In this document: positions 46,759-56,049 of the stretch, one piece after another | Layout: the number at the start of each line of letters is the position of its first letter | How positions within the stretch are numbered: position 1 is the first letter of the stretch | Source of the DNA: Methylobacterium aquaticum | GTDB lineage: Bacteria > Pseudomonadota > Alphaproteobacteria > Rhizobiales > Beijerinckiaceae | DNA: 64,000 bases | Assembly (NCBI RefSeq): GCF_016804325.1 | Contig: NZ_CP043627.1 | Span: 4,337,001 to 4,401,000, forward strand | Reading direction: 5' to 3' | The notes under the pieces: model-generated | Database searches by the model: none | The model's input: the letters and a program-made list of their open reading frames with translations, nothing else | What the model was told of the DNA's origin: nothing | Position numbers and translations under genes: made by a program

Positions 46759-47595
46759 GGGGCGGTGGGGGAGGGCTCTCCGGGGACAGGCATGGCGCAG
46801 GCTTTCCCCCTCCCCCTCTGCGGCAGGGCTGTCCGGTGAAAGATTGAGGCGCGAGTTTTCCCCCTCTCCCCGCGGGCGGGGAGAGGCCTTCACCCCCCTC
46901 GTCGGGGGTGAAGGGAGCCCGCAGGGCGAGGGTGAGGGGGGCTCAGGATGAGGCTCTTCCGGAACCTCCCCCTCACCCTCGCTCCGGCTTTCGCCTCCGC
47001 TCACTTCATCGACGACAAGGTCGATGAAGTCCTCTCCCCGCCCGCGGGGAGAGGGGGGGTTCCCGCGCCTCTTCTTTTCCCCGGACAGCCCTGCCGCCCG
47101 CGGGGGAGGGTGCCCGGCGGAGCCGGGCGGGAGAGGGGCAGCGCGACGCTGGTCCAGCGGGAGCCTGTCAGAACGGTTCAGTCTTGTCCGGAAGCGGCGT
47201 CCCCTCTCCCGCCCCACTCCGCCGGGCACCCTCCCGCAGAGAGGGGAGGGGAAATCCGCGCTATTTCTTTTCTCGACAGCGCGTCTCCACCCCCGGGACG
47301 CAATCCGTTTCGCCACCGGACCGGCTCTCATCCCAGACTGCCGGCAAGTAGAGCATCGCCTGTCCTCCTCATCGGGGAGCAGAAGACCGCAGCACTCTCG
47401 ATTTAGAATAATATCGAGATCGGTTCCGAAACAGCGGCGAAGCCGCCCCCGACCCGCCCTGTCCTTCCCGTGTCCCAACTCAATCGCCCGGAGCGGCCCT
47501 ATGGCACGCGCCGTGACCTTGCCGTGCAGGCGGGTTCCCGCGTATCAGGGCCCCGCGCGCCGCCTCGGCCCGCGTCCCACCCCCGCCGGATCGAC
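46759..47595. repeat. Long mosaic repeat region, family R3, upstream of an ABC exporter gene
   Basis: From about 46760 to 47265 the DNA is a patchwork of palindromes. CCCCTCTGCGGCAGGGCTGT and CCCTCTCCCCGCGGGCGGGG appear with their inverted partners. The centre repeats CATCGACGACAAGGTCGATG, and GGGAGAGGGGCAGCGCGACG and GGAAGCGGCGTCCCCTCTCC follow. The same modules appear at 54757-55075 and 58440-58625. From 47266 to 47595 no repeat or gene is clear. Open frames across the region lack family features. Confidence 0.75.
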
Positions 47596-49323
47596 ATGCT
47601 GAAGGCCTTCCTCGCCTATTACCGGCCCTATCGCGCCCTGTTCCTCCTCGATTTCGGCTGCGCCATCCTGTCGGGCCTGCTCGAGCTCGGCTTCCCGATG
47701 GCGGTGAAGGCCTTCGTCGACGTGCTGTTGCCGCAGCAGAACTGGAACCTGATCGTTCTCGCCGCCGCGGGGCTGGCCCTGCTCTACGTCGCCAATGCGG
47801 GGCTGATGGTGGTGGTGACCTATTGGGGGCACGTGCTCGGCATCAACATCGAGACGACGATGCGGGCGCGGGCCTTCGACCACCTGCAGACGCTGTCGTT
47901 CCGGTTCTTCGACAACCAGAAGACCGGCCACCTCGTCGCCCGGGTGACGAAGGACCTGGAAGAAATCGGCGAGGTCGCCCATCACGGGCCCGAGGACCTG
48001 TTCATCGCCGTGATGACGCTGTTCGGCGCCTTCGGGCTCATGCTGTACGTCCACCCGCCGCTCGCGCTGATGACCGCCGCGATCCTGCCGGTCATCGCCT
48101 TCGTCACCGTGCGCTACGGCGGGCGGATGACGCAGAACTGGCAGGCGCAATACGGCCGGGTCGGCGCGTTCAACGCCCGCATCGAGGAGAATGTCGGCGG
48201 CATCCGGGTGGTGAAGGCCTTCGCCAACGAGGCCCACGAACGCCGCCTGTTCGCCGCCGACAACGAGCGCTACCGCGCCACCAAGCTCGACGCCTACAAG
48301 ATCATGGCGGCGAGCCTGTCGCTCAACTATCTCGGCATGCGCCTCGTCCAGATCGTGGTGCTGCTCGGCGGCGCCGCCTTCGTGGTGCGGGGCGATCTCA
48401 GCCCCGGCGGCTTCGTCGGCTTCCTGCTCCTCGTCGGGGTGTTCTACCGGCCGCTGGAGAAGATCAGCGCGGTGGTCGAGACCTATCCGAAGGGCATCGC
48501 GGGCTTCCGCCGCTACAGGGAGCTGCTCGCGACCGCTCCCGACATCGTCGACCGGCCGGGCGCGGTGTCCGCGCCGGCACTGCGTGGCGAGATCCGGTTC
48601 GAGGGCGTGCGCTTCGGCTACGGCGACGGAAGGCCGGTGCTGGAGGGGGTCGACCTCGCGGTGCGGGCGGGGGAGACCGTCGCCTTCGTCGGGCCGTCGG
48701 GGGCCGGCAAGACGACCCTGTGCTCCCTGGTGCCGCGGTTCTACGACGTCGAGGCCGGGCGCATCACCATCGACGGGCACGACATCCGCGACCTGACGCT
48801 CGCCTCCCTGCGGGGCCAGATCGGCATCGTGCAGCAGGACGTGTTCCTGTTCGCCGGCACGATCCGCGAGAACATCGCCTATGGCCGGCTCGACGCGGGC
48901 GAGGCCGAGATCCGGGAGGCGGCGCACCGCGCCCGGCTCGACGCCCTGATCGCGATGCTGCCCGACGGCCTCGACACGGTGGTGGGCGAGCGCGGCGTCA
49001 AGCTCTCCGGCGGGCAGAAGCAGCGCCTGGCGATCGCCCGGGTCTTCCTCAAGAACCCGCCGATCCTGATCCTCGACGAGGCGACCTCGGCGCTCGACAC
49101 CGAGACCGAGCGCGAGATCCAGCAGGCGCTGGCCGAGCTGGCGGAGGGCCGCACGACGCTCGTCATCGCCCACCGCCTCGCCACCATCCGGCACGCCGAC
49201 CGCATCGCCGTGGTGGCGAACGGGCGCATCCAGGAGCAGGGCTCGCACGAGGCACTGGTCGCGGCGAACGGCGCCTACCGGCGCCTGCACGCGGCGCAGG
49301 GCGGAGTCGCCGCGGCGGAGTAG
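47596..49323 (+). CDS. ABC exporter, lipid/multidrug type, half-transporter
   Basis: A 575-residue fused permease-ATPase. Six membrane helices (starting AILSGLLELGFPMAVKAFVD) precede the nucleotide-binding domain. This has Walker A FVGPSGAGKTTLCSLVPRFY, the Q-loop GQIGIVQQDVFLFAGTIREN, signature KLSGGQKQRLAIARV, Walker B ILILDEATSALDTETE and H-loop LVIAHRLAT. The organisation is that of MsbA and related lipid or drug exporters, working as a homodimer. The ATG at 47596 gives the normal LKAFLAYYRPYR opening. The substrate is unknown. Confidence 0.93.
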   Translation: MLKAFLAYYRPYRALFLLDFGCAILSGLLELGFPMAVKAFVDVLLPQQNWNLIVLAAAGLALLYVANAGLMVVVTYWGHVLGINIETTMRARAFDHLQTLSFRFFDNQKTGHLVARVTKDLEEIGEVAHHGPEDLFIAVMTLFGAFGLMLYVHPPLALMTAAILPVIAFVTVRYGGRMTQNWQAQYGRVGAFNARIEENVGGIRVVKAFANEAHERRLFAADNERYRATKLDAYKIMAASLSLNYLGMRLVQIVVLLGGAAFVVRGDLSPGGFVGFLLLVGVFYRPLEKISAVVETYPKGIAGFRRYRELLATAPDIVDRPGAVSAPALRGEIRFEGVRFGYGDGRPVLEGVDLAVRAGETVAFVGPSGAGKTTLCSLVPRFYDVEAGRITIDGHDIRDLTLASLRGQIGIVQQDVFLFAGTIRENIAYGRLDAGEAEIREAAHRARLDALIAMLPDGLDTVVGERGVKLSGGQKQRLAIARVFLKNPPILILDEATSALDTETEREIQQALAELAEGRTTLVIAHRLATIRHADRIAVVANGRIQEQGSHEALVAANGAYRRLHAAQGGVAAAE

Positions 49324-49390
49324 GGCCTGGCGCATCCTGCGACGAGCCGGTTGCCGGTTCGTCGCGAAAAAACGCCGCGAGATCGAGGAT

Positions 49391-49433
49391 CCGGAGAGCG
49401 CCGCGAGGGCGGCGCGATCGTGACGCTCTCCGG
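49391..49433 (+). terminator. Hairpin after ABC exporter gene
   Basis: CCGGAGAGCG and CGCTCTCCGG form perfect 10-base arms around a 23-base GC-rich loop, 68 bases past the exporter's stop. It lies between convergent genes, with no T-run. Confidence 0.4.
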
Positions 49434-49444
49434 TGTCGGGGCGG

Positions 49445-49741
49445 TCAGTGCGCGGCGGTGTGGAGCGCCCAGACGTCTTCCTCGACGTCGAGCAGCGTCT
49501 CGTGGACCTGCCGCGCCAGGGCGAGCGCCGCCTCGTCGCTGAGCCCCGAGCCGCCGAAGCGGGCGATGACCGCGAGCGACTCGACCGACAGGGCCTGCCG
49601 GAAGCGCGCGAAGCCTCCCGGACACTCGGCCTCGTAGGACAAGGCGAGATCGCGCAGGACATGCGCGAGCAGTTCCGCGGCGGGGGGAGGGGTGGGGGGA
49701 CGGCCCTTGGCGGCCGTCATCTCGTCATATGCCAGGATCAT
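49445..49741 (-). CDS. Hypothetical soluble helical protein
   Basis: A 98-residue protein with no recognised family. It is mostly α-helix by composition: ELLAHVLRDLALSYEAECPG, ARFRQALSVESLAVIARF and LALARQVHETLLDVEEDVWA. The leading segment MTAAKGRPPTPPPAAE is proline-rich. Codon use is like its neighbours. Start choices include the ATG at 49741 and the internal one at 49720. The AT-rich region upstream may be its promoter. Confidence 0.55.
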   Translation of the reverse strand: MILAYDEMTAAKGRPPTPPPAAELLAHVLRDLALSYEAECPGGFARFRQALSVESLAVIARFGGSGLSDEAALALARQVHETLLDVEEDVWALHTAAH

Positions 49742-50303
49742 GCCCGCGCAGGTAGTACTTGATCTATGCTGGAAATACCCGGACACACAGCCTAGGCCGT
49801 ATGGCGTAGTGCGGCTGTGACGCTTCTGTTCCATCTCTGGCAAAGGGTATCCGGCCTGAACGTTGCGGGATATCGTTGGGTTTATCATGATGCCACGTAA
49901 TTCGGGTTGATATAGTATCAATCAGACAAAATTTTTTCCTATAGGAAAACTACCAAAGTTCGTTTTATTTTATGTGCGGTTATCGATAAACGATATTTGG
50001 CAGGTTCGCCAGATGTCACGATCGAAAGATAGACGTGAATGAACGATTATTGTGCCGTCCGCCTCCGAATATCTGGGCACGGCGACTTTTGTACGCCGCC
50101 ATCCGGCCTAATGCGCGTGAGGGCGAGAACGGTCGGGGCTTGCCGGGTGGACCGGGACACCGGCGAACCGGGCTTGACAGGCTGCGAAAAAGCCGCCCGT
50201 CCGGAGGGCGGGCAGCCCGGCTCCGGGAGCCGGAACTGCCCTTGAGGGTCTTCGCCGCTCGCTCTTGACGGCCCGGCGCCGGGGAGCCGCAGGCGGTGGG
50301 GGA
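49742..50303. other. AT-rich intergenic region with two perfect palindromes
   Basis: The interval 49890-50045 is strikingly AT-rich for this genome. It contains TTGATA-TAG-TATCAA at 49907-49921 and TTTTCCTATAGGAAAA at 49934-49949, then TTATCGATAA near 49980. No good open frame crosses it; two overlapping frames near 50035-50268 have no features. It may be a strongly regulated promoter region, or imported DNA. Confidence 0.5.
50187..50213 (-). terminator. Intrinsic terminator of the ben-cat cluster
   Basis: On the minus strand GCCCGCCC...GGACGGGCGGC is followed by five T residues. A further stem (CCGGCTCCCGGAGCCGG) precedes it. It is about 90 bases past the last gene of the cluster. Confidence 0.75.
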
Positions 50304-51551
50304 TCAGGCGGCACGCGGCTCCGCCGCGACGGCCTCGGCCACGGCGTCCCGCGCATCGAAGGCGTGGATCCAGCCGAAATCCTCGGGGAAGCGCGCCATC
50401 CGGGCGTCGCGTCGCGCCAGCCCCTCCGGACCGATGGAATCGGGCAAATGCAGGAGCCGGTTCGTCGCCCAGGCGCTGCGCTGGATCGTGCGGGTGCGGG
50501 TTCGGCGCAAGGCTTGGTAGCGCCGCATCATCCCGTCGAGGTCCCGCGCCCCGCCCGCGGCCAGCAGCTCGGCCAGCGTCACGGCATCCTCGATCGTCGT
50601 GTTGGCGCCCTGGCCGTGATGGGGCAGCATGGCATGTGCGCTGTCGCCCATCAGCACCGCCCGGCCGCGATGCCAGCGCCGTAAGGGATCGGTGACGAAC
50701 AGGCCCCAGCGCTGGGTCTGGGGGATAGCATCGATCATCTCGATCACGGCAGGGTGCCAGCCGGCAAAGCCCGCCCGATGCTCACCCGCCGCGATGCCGG
50801 TCAGCCAGCGCTCGGAGGTCCAGGTCTCCGGCCCCTCGACGACGGCGAAGAAGTTCACGGAATCGGCCTCCCCGCCGATGGCGTAGTGCAGCAGGTGCGC
50901 GTCCGGCCCCATCCAGAACTGGATCGCTTCCGGGTCGGTGAGGGAAGGCAGCAGGCCCATCGGCACCACGCCCCGGAAGGCGCTGGTGCCGGAGTAGCGC
51001 ACCCTCTCGCCGCCGGTGATCCAGCGCCGCACGGCCGAGCGCACGCCGTCGCCGCCGATGACGAGGTCGGCCTCGACCTCGACGCCGTTCGCGAAGGTCA
51101 GTGCCATCACGTCGCCGTTTTGGTCGAGGGCGGCGAGGCGGTGGCCGAGATGCAGGCCTTCGCCGGCGAGGCCCCCGCTCAGAACCTTTTGCAGGTCGGC
51201 CCGGTGCACGCCGTAATACGGTGCGCCGAACCGGGTTCGATAGGCGCCGCCGTCGCGGACGGGATGGGCGGCGATCCGGGCGCCGCTGCGGCCGTCGCGA
51301 AAGATCAGCTCGGTCGGCTCGGTCGAGACGGCGGCGAGCGCCGGTCCGAGGCCCAGCCGCGCGAGCTCGCGGGTGGCGTTGGCCGAGAGCGCCACGGCGG
51401 CGCCGATCTCGGCCAGTTCCGCCGCCTGCTCGTAGATTTCGGCCCGCAGGCCATGGGCGCGCAGCGCGAGGCCGAGGGTCAGCCCGCCGATGCCGCCGCC
51501 GATCACGGCGACGCGCAGGGGCTTTCGGGGAGCGGGTGATGGCGATGGCAT
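50304..51551 (-). CDS. Group A FAD-dependent monooxygenase, salicylate hydroxylase-like
   Basis: A 415-residue flavin hydroxylase of single-ring aromatic compounds. FAD motifs are VAVIGGGIGGLTLGLALRAH (GxGxxG), VIGGDGVRSAVRRW (DG) and LMGDSAHAMLPHHGQGANTT (GD). The start at 51551 gives the N-terminal strand of the Rossmann fold. Position at the end of a catechol-forming and -degrading cluster suggests salicylate 1-hydroxylase, which makes catechol. Other reactions, such as 3-hydroxybenzoate 6-hydroxylation, cannot be excluded. It is 73 bases after the transporter gene. Confidence 0.82.
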   Translation of the reverse strand: MPSPSPAPRKPLRVAVIGGGIGGLTLGLALRAHGLRAEIYEQAAELAEIGAAVALSANATRELARLGLGPALAAVSTEPTELIFRDGRSGARIAAHPVRDGGAYRTRFGAPYYGVHRADLQKVLSGGLAGEGLHLGHRLAALDQNGDVMALTFANGVEVEADLVIGGDGVRSAVRRWITGGERVRYSGTSAFRGVVPMGLLPSLTDPEAIQFWMGPDAHLLHYAIGGEADSVNFFAVVEGPETWTSERWLTGIAAGEHRAGFAGWHPAVIEMIDAIPQTQRWGLFVTDPLRRWHRGRAVLMGDSAHAMLPHHGQGANTTIEDAVTLAELLAAGGARDLDGMMRRYQALRRTRTRTIQRSAWATNRLLHLPDSIGPEGLARRDARMARFPEDFGWIHAFDARDAVAEAVAAEPRAA

Positions 51552-51624
51552 GTCGGATCTCCCTGGACGACTCGCGGAATCGATGGACCCCGCGCGAGGC
51601 ATGCCCGCGCGGGGAGGGGACGGG

Positions 51625-52971
51625 TCAGGTGCTCTGGAGCGCCGGGGCGAGGCGGGCGGCGGGCGTGCCGAGCCGGCCCTTCAGCATGATGCTCGCGGCG
51701 GCGATCAGCGCCGGCACCGCCACGATGCCGAAGGTCGCCGGCAGACCCATGCCGAGCCCGATCAGCGAGGCGCCGATCATCGAGCCGACCACCGAGCCGA
51801 CGCGGCCGACGGCGTTGGCCCAGGCGACGCCGGTGGCGCGGTTGGCGGTGGGGTAGTAGCTCGCCGAGAGGGCGTTGATGCCGATCTGCGAGCCGGCGAC
51901 GCAGAAGCCCGCGCCGAACACCGCCACCACCAGGAGGGCGATCGAGCCGGTGGCGCTGCCGATCAGCGCCACGAAGCCGGCCGCCGCGAGGTAGGACAGC
52001 GCCAGCACCACGTGCGGGTTCGCCCGGTCCATCAGTGCGCCGAGCACCAGCCCGCCGACGGTGCCGCCGGAGGCGAGCATCACGGTGACGAGGGAGGCTT
52101 CCTTGAGGGTGAGGCCGGCGCTGCTGATGATGGTCGGGAGCCAGCTCGACAGCAGGTAGAAGATCAGGAGGCTCATGAAGAAGGTGAGCCACAGGCACAA
52201 CGTGCCGGCGACCAGGCCGGGCTGAAACAGCTGGCCGATCGGCGAGCCCTTCGGCTTGGCGATGCCGGTGAAGACGGCGCCGGAAAAATCTTCCGCGGGG
52301 GCGATGCGGCGCAGGAGCTTGGCCACGCTCTCGGCCGGGGCCTGCTTGAGCACCAGGAAGCGCGCCGATTCCGGCAGGCCGAGGACCAGCACCGGCACCA
52401 GCACGAGGGGCAGCACCCCGCCGATCACCAGCACCGAGGGCCAGCCGAAATCGGCGATCAGGTGCGCCGCCGCGAAGCCGCCGAGCGCCGAGCCGACGGT
52501 GAAGCCGCAGAACATCGCCATGGTGAGGAACGACCGGCGATGCTCGGGGCAGTATTCCGAGGTCAGCGTGATGGCGTTCGGCATCGCGCCGCCCAGGCCC
52601 AGACCCGTGATGAAGCGCAGGATCGTCAGCATCTCGATCGAGGTCGACCAGGCCGAGGCGAGGCTGGCGAGCCCGAAGAAGGCCGTGGTGACGATCAGCG
52701 TGCCCTTGCGGCCGACCCGGTCGGCGAGCGGGCCGAACAGGAAGGCGCCGATCATCAGGCCGAACAGCCCGGCCCCGAACAGCGGCGCCAGCTGCGCCTG
52801 GGTCACGCCCCACTGGCTGCGGAGCGCCGGGGCGATGTAGCCGATGGCGGCGGTGTCGAACCCGTCGATGGCGACGACGAGGAAGCACAGCAGCACGATC
52901 CGCATCTGGAATCGCGACACGCCGTGGCGGTTGATGACGTCCTGGACGTCGATGCTGCGGGGATGGGGCAT
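51625..52971 (-). CDS. Aromatic acid:H+ symporter, AAHS family (BenK/PcaK type)
   Basis: A 448-residue, twelve-helix MFS transporter. The N-terminal motif FLVVAIDGFDTAAIGYIAPA is the AAHS signature with the essential Asp, and FGPLADRVGRKGTLIVTTAF is the helix 2-3 loop. TGLGLGGAMPNAITLTSEYC also matches PcaK/BenK. Its place among ben and cat genes points to benzoate, or a hydroxylated benzoate, as the cargo. It runs in the cluster's direction, after an R2 repeat. Confidence 0.9.
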   Translation of the reverse strand: MPHPRSIDVQDVINRHGVSRFQMRIVLLCFLVVAIDGFDTAAIGYIAPALRSQWGVTQAQLAPLFGAGLFGLMIGAFLFGPLADRVGRKGTLIVTTAFFGLASLASAWSTSIEMLTILRFITGLGLGGAMPNAITLTSEYCPEHRRSFLTMAMFCGFTVGSALGGFAAAHLIADFGWPSVLVIGGVLPLVLVPVLVLGLPESARFLVLKQAPAESVAKLLRRIAPAEDFSGAVFTGIAKPKGSPIGQLFQPGLVAGTLCLWLTFFMSLLIFYLLSSWLPTIISSAGLTLKEASLVTVMLASGGTVGGLVLGALMDRANPHVVLALSYLAAAGFVALIGSATGSIALLVVAVFGAGFCVAGSQIGINALSASYYPTANRATGVAWANAVGRVGSVVGSMIGASLIGLGMGLPATFGIVAVPALIAAASIMLKGRLGTPAARLAPALQST

Positions 52972-53061
52972 GGCGTCGGGTTCCTCCTGGATGGTTTTTT
53001 GGGATTTCTTGGTTTTGCGCCGGGGGCGTCTGTACTGTCGAGATCATCGACAGATCTTTCA

Positions 53062-53207
53062 TCCTCCGCGTCATTCTGGGGCCGCGTAGCGGAGCCCGGA
53101 ATCCAGAGCCGCGGGACTGTCAGAACAAAGCGCAGCGCGTTCCGCCTCGTCCGGCACCACCTATGCGTCTGGATCCCGGGCTCCGCTTGCGCGGCCCCGG
53201 GATGACC
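53062..53207. repeat. Dispersed inverted repeat, family R2, copy B
   Basis: Arms GCGGAGCCCGGAATCCAGA and TCTGGATCCCGGGCTCCGC surround a core unlike that of copy A at 32994-33140. It sits between catC and the transporter gene, inside the catabolic cluster. Confidence 0.8.
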
Positions 53208-53255
53208 CCGAGGGTTGTGAGGGGCAGGAGTGGCGCGCTCTCCGCCCACATTCGG

Positions 53256-53534
53256 TCACCCGATCGCCGACGGATGCCGCGCCAGCGGCGTCACCCGCAT
53301 CGTCATGAACGGGAACAGCGGCAGGCCGGACAGGATGTCGTGCAGTTCGTCGTGGCTCTCGACGTCGAACACGCTGATATTGGCGTAGCGGCCGGCCACC
53401 CGCCACAAGTGTACCCACTTGCCCTGGCGCTGGAGATCCTGGGCCCGGGCCTTCTCGTCGGCCTTCAGCTTGGCGACATGATCGGGATCGAGGCCGTGCG
53501 GGATCGCGACGTCCATCTCGACGCAGTACAGCAT
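53256..53534 (-). CDS. catC: Muconolactone delta-isomerase
   Basis: A 92-residue enzyme that turns muconolactone into 3-oxoadipate enol-lactone. It has MDVAIPHGLDPDHVAKLKAD near the start, GKWVHLWRVAGRYANISVFD in the core, and SGLPLFPFMTMRVTPLARHP near the end, all characteristic of CatC. It follows catB with a 4-base gap, so it is surely cotranscribed with it. Confidence 0.95.
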   Translation of the reverse strand: MLYCVEMDVAIPHGLDPDHVAKLKADEKARAQDLQRQGKWVHLWRVAGRYANISVFDVESHDELHDILSGLPLFPFMTMRVTPLARHPSAIG

Positions 53535-53538
53535 GGGA

Positions 53539-54708
53539 TCAGCTCCGGGCGTAGTGGCGCAGCTTGTCGGGATCGAGGGTCACGCCGAGGCCGGGGCCCT
53601 CGGGCAGGTGAACCGCGAAGTCGTGGAAGGCGAGCGGCTCGGTGACGAGGTCGCCGGTGAGGATCTGCGGCCCGAAATGCTCGCAGCCCCAGGCGAGATC
53701 GCGCAAACCCGCGAAGGCGTGGAGATGCGCCGCGGCGCCGACCGAACTCTCCAGCAGGCAGCCGCCATAGAGCCCGATGCCGGCGGCCTCCGCCACCGCC
53801 GCGACCTTGCGGAGTCCCACGAGACCGCCATGCTTGACGAGCTTGAGCGACACGGCGTCGGCTGCGGCGGCCTGCGCGACGCCCATCATGTCGTGGGGGG
53901 TGAACACGCATTCGTCGGCGAGCAGCGGCGGCACGCCGTCCCTGGCGCGCAGGCGGCCCATCCCGGCGACGTTCCAGGCCGGCAGCGGCTGCTCGACGAG
54001 GGCGATGCCGAGATCGGCGAGACGGGGCAGGCAGCGCCGGGCGATGGTCTCGTCCCAGGCTTGGTTGGCGTCGACGATCAGCGTCGCGCGGTCGGACAGC
54101 GCCTTCGCCAGGCGGGTCAGCCGGGCGAGGTCGGCCTCGGGGGATTGCGCGCCGATCTTGATCTTGAAGGTGCGGTGCAGCCGTGCCGCGAGCTTCCCCT
54201 CGGCTTCCGCGATCTCCTGGTCGGGATCGCCGGAGGCGAGCGTCCACAGGACCGGGAAGCTGGTGCGCACCGCCCCGCCGAGCAGGGCGGCGACCGGCAA
54301 TCCGAGAGTCTGGCCGACCGCATCGAACAGGGCGGTTTCCAGCGCCGCCTTCGCGGCGTTGTTGCGCTTGGCCGCCGCGTCCAGGCGCTCGCCGGCGGTG
54401 ACGAAGCGGTCGGCCGGTTGCCCGATCAGCGCGGGGGCGAGGTAGGTGTCGATGGTGGCCTTGATGCCCTCGACGCTCTCCTCGCTCCAGCGCGGCCCCC
54501 CGAGCGTCGCCGCCTCGCCGATGCCCTCGACGCCGTTGGCGAGGCGAAGCTGCACGATGACGTAGCTCTGGGCGGTGACCGAGGTCTGGGACAGCTTGTG
54601 CTTTCGCACCGTCGGCACGTCGACGATCGTCGTGCGGATGTCGGCGACCGCCAGGTCTCGGGCCGGGGTGTGGCGCACGGTGTCGTGGAGCTGGTTCTTC
54701 GCGAGCAT
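53539..54708 (-). CDS. catB: Muconate cycloisomerase
   Basis: A 389-residue enolase-superfamily enzyme that converts cis,cis-muconate to muconolactone. The opening IRTTIVDVPTVRKHKLSQTS and YVIVQLRLANGVEGIGEAAT are CatB-like. Active-site features are the KxK motif FKIKIG, VDANQAW, and the metal-ligand blocks ALVEQPLPAW and LLADECVFTP. The start at 54708 is the ATG just after the preceding repeat. catC follows 4 bases later. Confidence 0.94.
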   Translation of the reverse strand: MLAKNQLHDTVRHTPARDLAVADIRTTIVDVPTVRKHKLSQTSVTAQSYVIVQLRLANGVEGIGEAATLGGPRWSEESVEGIKATIDTYLAPALIGQPADRFVTAGERLDAAAKRNNAAKAALETALFDAVGQTLGLPVAALLGGAVRTSFPVLWTLASGDPDQEIAEAEGKLAARLHRTFKIKIGAQSPEADLARLTRLAKALSDRATLIVDANQAWDETIARRCLPRLADLGIALVEQPLPAWNVAGMGRLRARDGVPPLLADECVFTPHDMMGVAQAAAADAVSLKLVKHGGLVGLRKVAAVAEAAGIGLYGGCLLESSVGAAAHLHAFAGLRDLAWGCEHFGPQILTGDLVTEPLAFHDFAVHLPEGPGLGVTLDPDKLRHYARS

Positions 54709-54756
54709 GGGGGTCTCGGGATGTGTGGGGTGGGGTCGGTTCGGGCGTGAGGCGCG

Positions 54757-55075
54757 CGGTTCCAGCCCTCCCCCTCCGCGCAGGGCTGTCCGGGGAAGAA
54801 GAAGGCGCGGGTTTCCCCTCTCCCCGCGGGCGGGGAGAGGGCTACGGACCCCTTGTCGGGTCCGTAGCAAGCGGAGGCGCAGCCGGAGCGGGGGTGAGGG
54901 GGTGTTTCCGGAGGAGCTACATCCGGCGCCTCCCCCTCACCCTCGCGGCGAACCTGCGGTTCGCAGCTCCCTGAGCCCCTTTGGAGCTCAGGCCTCTCCC
55001 CGCCCGCGGGGAGAGGAGATTGCCCGTGCCTTCTCCTTCCCCGAACGGCCTTGCGCAGAGGGGGGAGGGTTCGGG
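54757..55075. repeat. Mosaic repeat, family R3, between catA and catB
   Basis: It contains CCCCTCCGCGCAGGGCTGTC, CCTCTCCCCGCGGGCGGGGA, its inverted partner at 54992-55018, and GGGTGAGGGGGTGTTTCCGG. The modules are shared with 46760-47265. It fills almost the whole 376-base catA-catB gap, which shows no gene. Confidence 0.8.
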
Positions 55076-55084
55076 CGTCGCGCT

Positions 55085-56014
55085 TCAGGCCGCCTCGGCG
55101 TGCGGCCGCACCACCACCGGGTCGGGCGCATGCGCCACCTCCGGGTTGAGCGCGAAATCGAACCGGATGGTCGAGAATGGTGCCGCGAGCCCCGCCGCCG
55201 CGATCGCCGCCGGATCGGTGACCGGCACCACCTCGGCGATCAGCCCGTCGCGGGTCGCGAAGGCGAAGTCGTCGTGCAGGTAGGGGTCGTCCGAGAGGTT
55301 GATCTGCGTCGTCAGTTGCCGGTGGCCGGGGCCGGAGACGAAGAAGTGGATATGGGCCGGGCGCTGGCCGTGGCGGCCGAGCTGGTCGAGGAGCTTCTGG
55401 GTCTGGCCCTGCGGCGGGCAGCCGTAGCCCTTCGGCAGGATGCTGCGGAAGCGGTAGCGGCCCTCCCCGTCCGTCTCGATGCGGCGGCGCAGGTTCCAGG
55501 TGCTCTGGCTCCGATCGAAGACCGAGTAGTTGCCGAGCGTGTTGGCGTGCCAGACATCGACGATGGCGCCGGCCACCGGCGCGCCGCCATCCCCCGTCAC
55601 CCGGCCCTCGACGATCAGCACCTCGCCGTCCTCCGGGTCGTCGTCGAGGCGCGCCTCGCCCTTGGCCAGGGGTGCGCCGGCGACGTAGAGCGGGCCCTCG
55701 ATGGTGCGCGGCGTGCCGCCCTCGATCCCGGCCGCCCGCTCCTTGGCGTCGATGCACAGGTCGATGAAGTGCTCGATCCCGAGCCCCGGCATCAGCAGGC
55801 CGAACTCGTTCGCCTGGCCGGTCTCGGTCAGGTAGCTCATCGCGGTCCAGAACTCGCTCGGGGTCACGTCGAGATCCTCGACGATCCGGCAGGCATCCTC
55901 GACGACGCGTCGCACGATCTGCTTGATGCGCGGGTTGCCGGCCTCGGTCGAGAGGCCCGCGACCTTGTCGAACAGGGTTTGGGCCTCGGCGGAATCGGCG
56001 ATCTTCGTGGTCAT
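55085..56014 (-). CDS. catA: Catechol 1,2-dioxygenase
   Basis: A 309-residue intradiol dioxygenase that opens catechol to cis,cis-muconate. Iron ligands are Tyr in TLGNYSVFD, Tyr in LPKGYGCPPQG, and two His in RPAHIHFFVSGPG. The N-terminal helical dimerisation domain (IKQIVRRVVEDACRIVEDLD, TPSEFWTAMSYLTETGQANE) is that of bacterial catechol dioxygenases, not protocatechuate enzymes. It follows benD by 35 bases on the same strand. Confidence 0.96.
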   Translation of the reverse strand: MTTKIADSAEAQTLFDKVAGLSTEAGNPRIKQIVRRVVEDACRIVEDLDVTPSEFWTAMSYLTETGQANEFGLLMPGLGIEHFIDLCIDAKERAAGIEGGTPRTIEGPLYVAGAPLAKGEARLDDDPEDGEVLIVEGRVTGDGGAPVAGAIVDVWHANTLGNYSVFDRSQSTWNLRRRIETDGEGRYRFRSILPKGYGCPPQGQTQKLLDQLGRHGQRPAHIHFFVSGPGHRQLTTQINLSDDPYLHDDFAFATRDGLIAEVVPVTDPAAIAAAGLAAPFSTIRFDFALNPEVAHAPDPVVVRPHAEAA

Positions 56015-56049
56015 TTGGCGTTTCCTTTCTTTGCTTGGTTGTGGGGGGA

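Noticed and set aside
50035..50268. Two overlapping plus-strand frames after the AT-rich island
   Set aside because: They run into the terminator of the ben-cat cluster and show no recognisable protein features.
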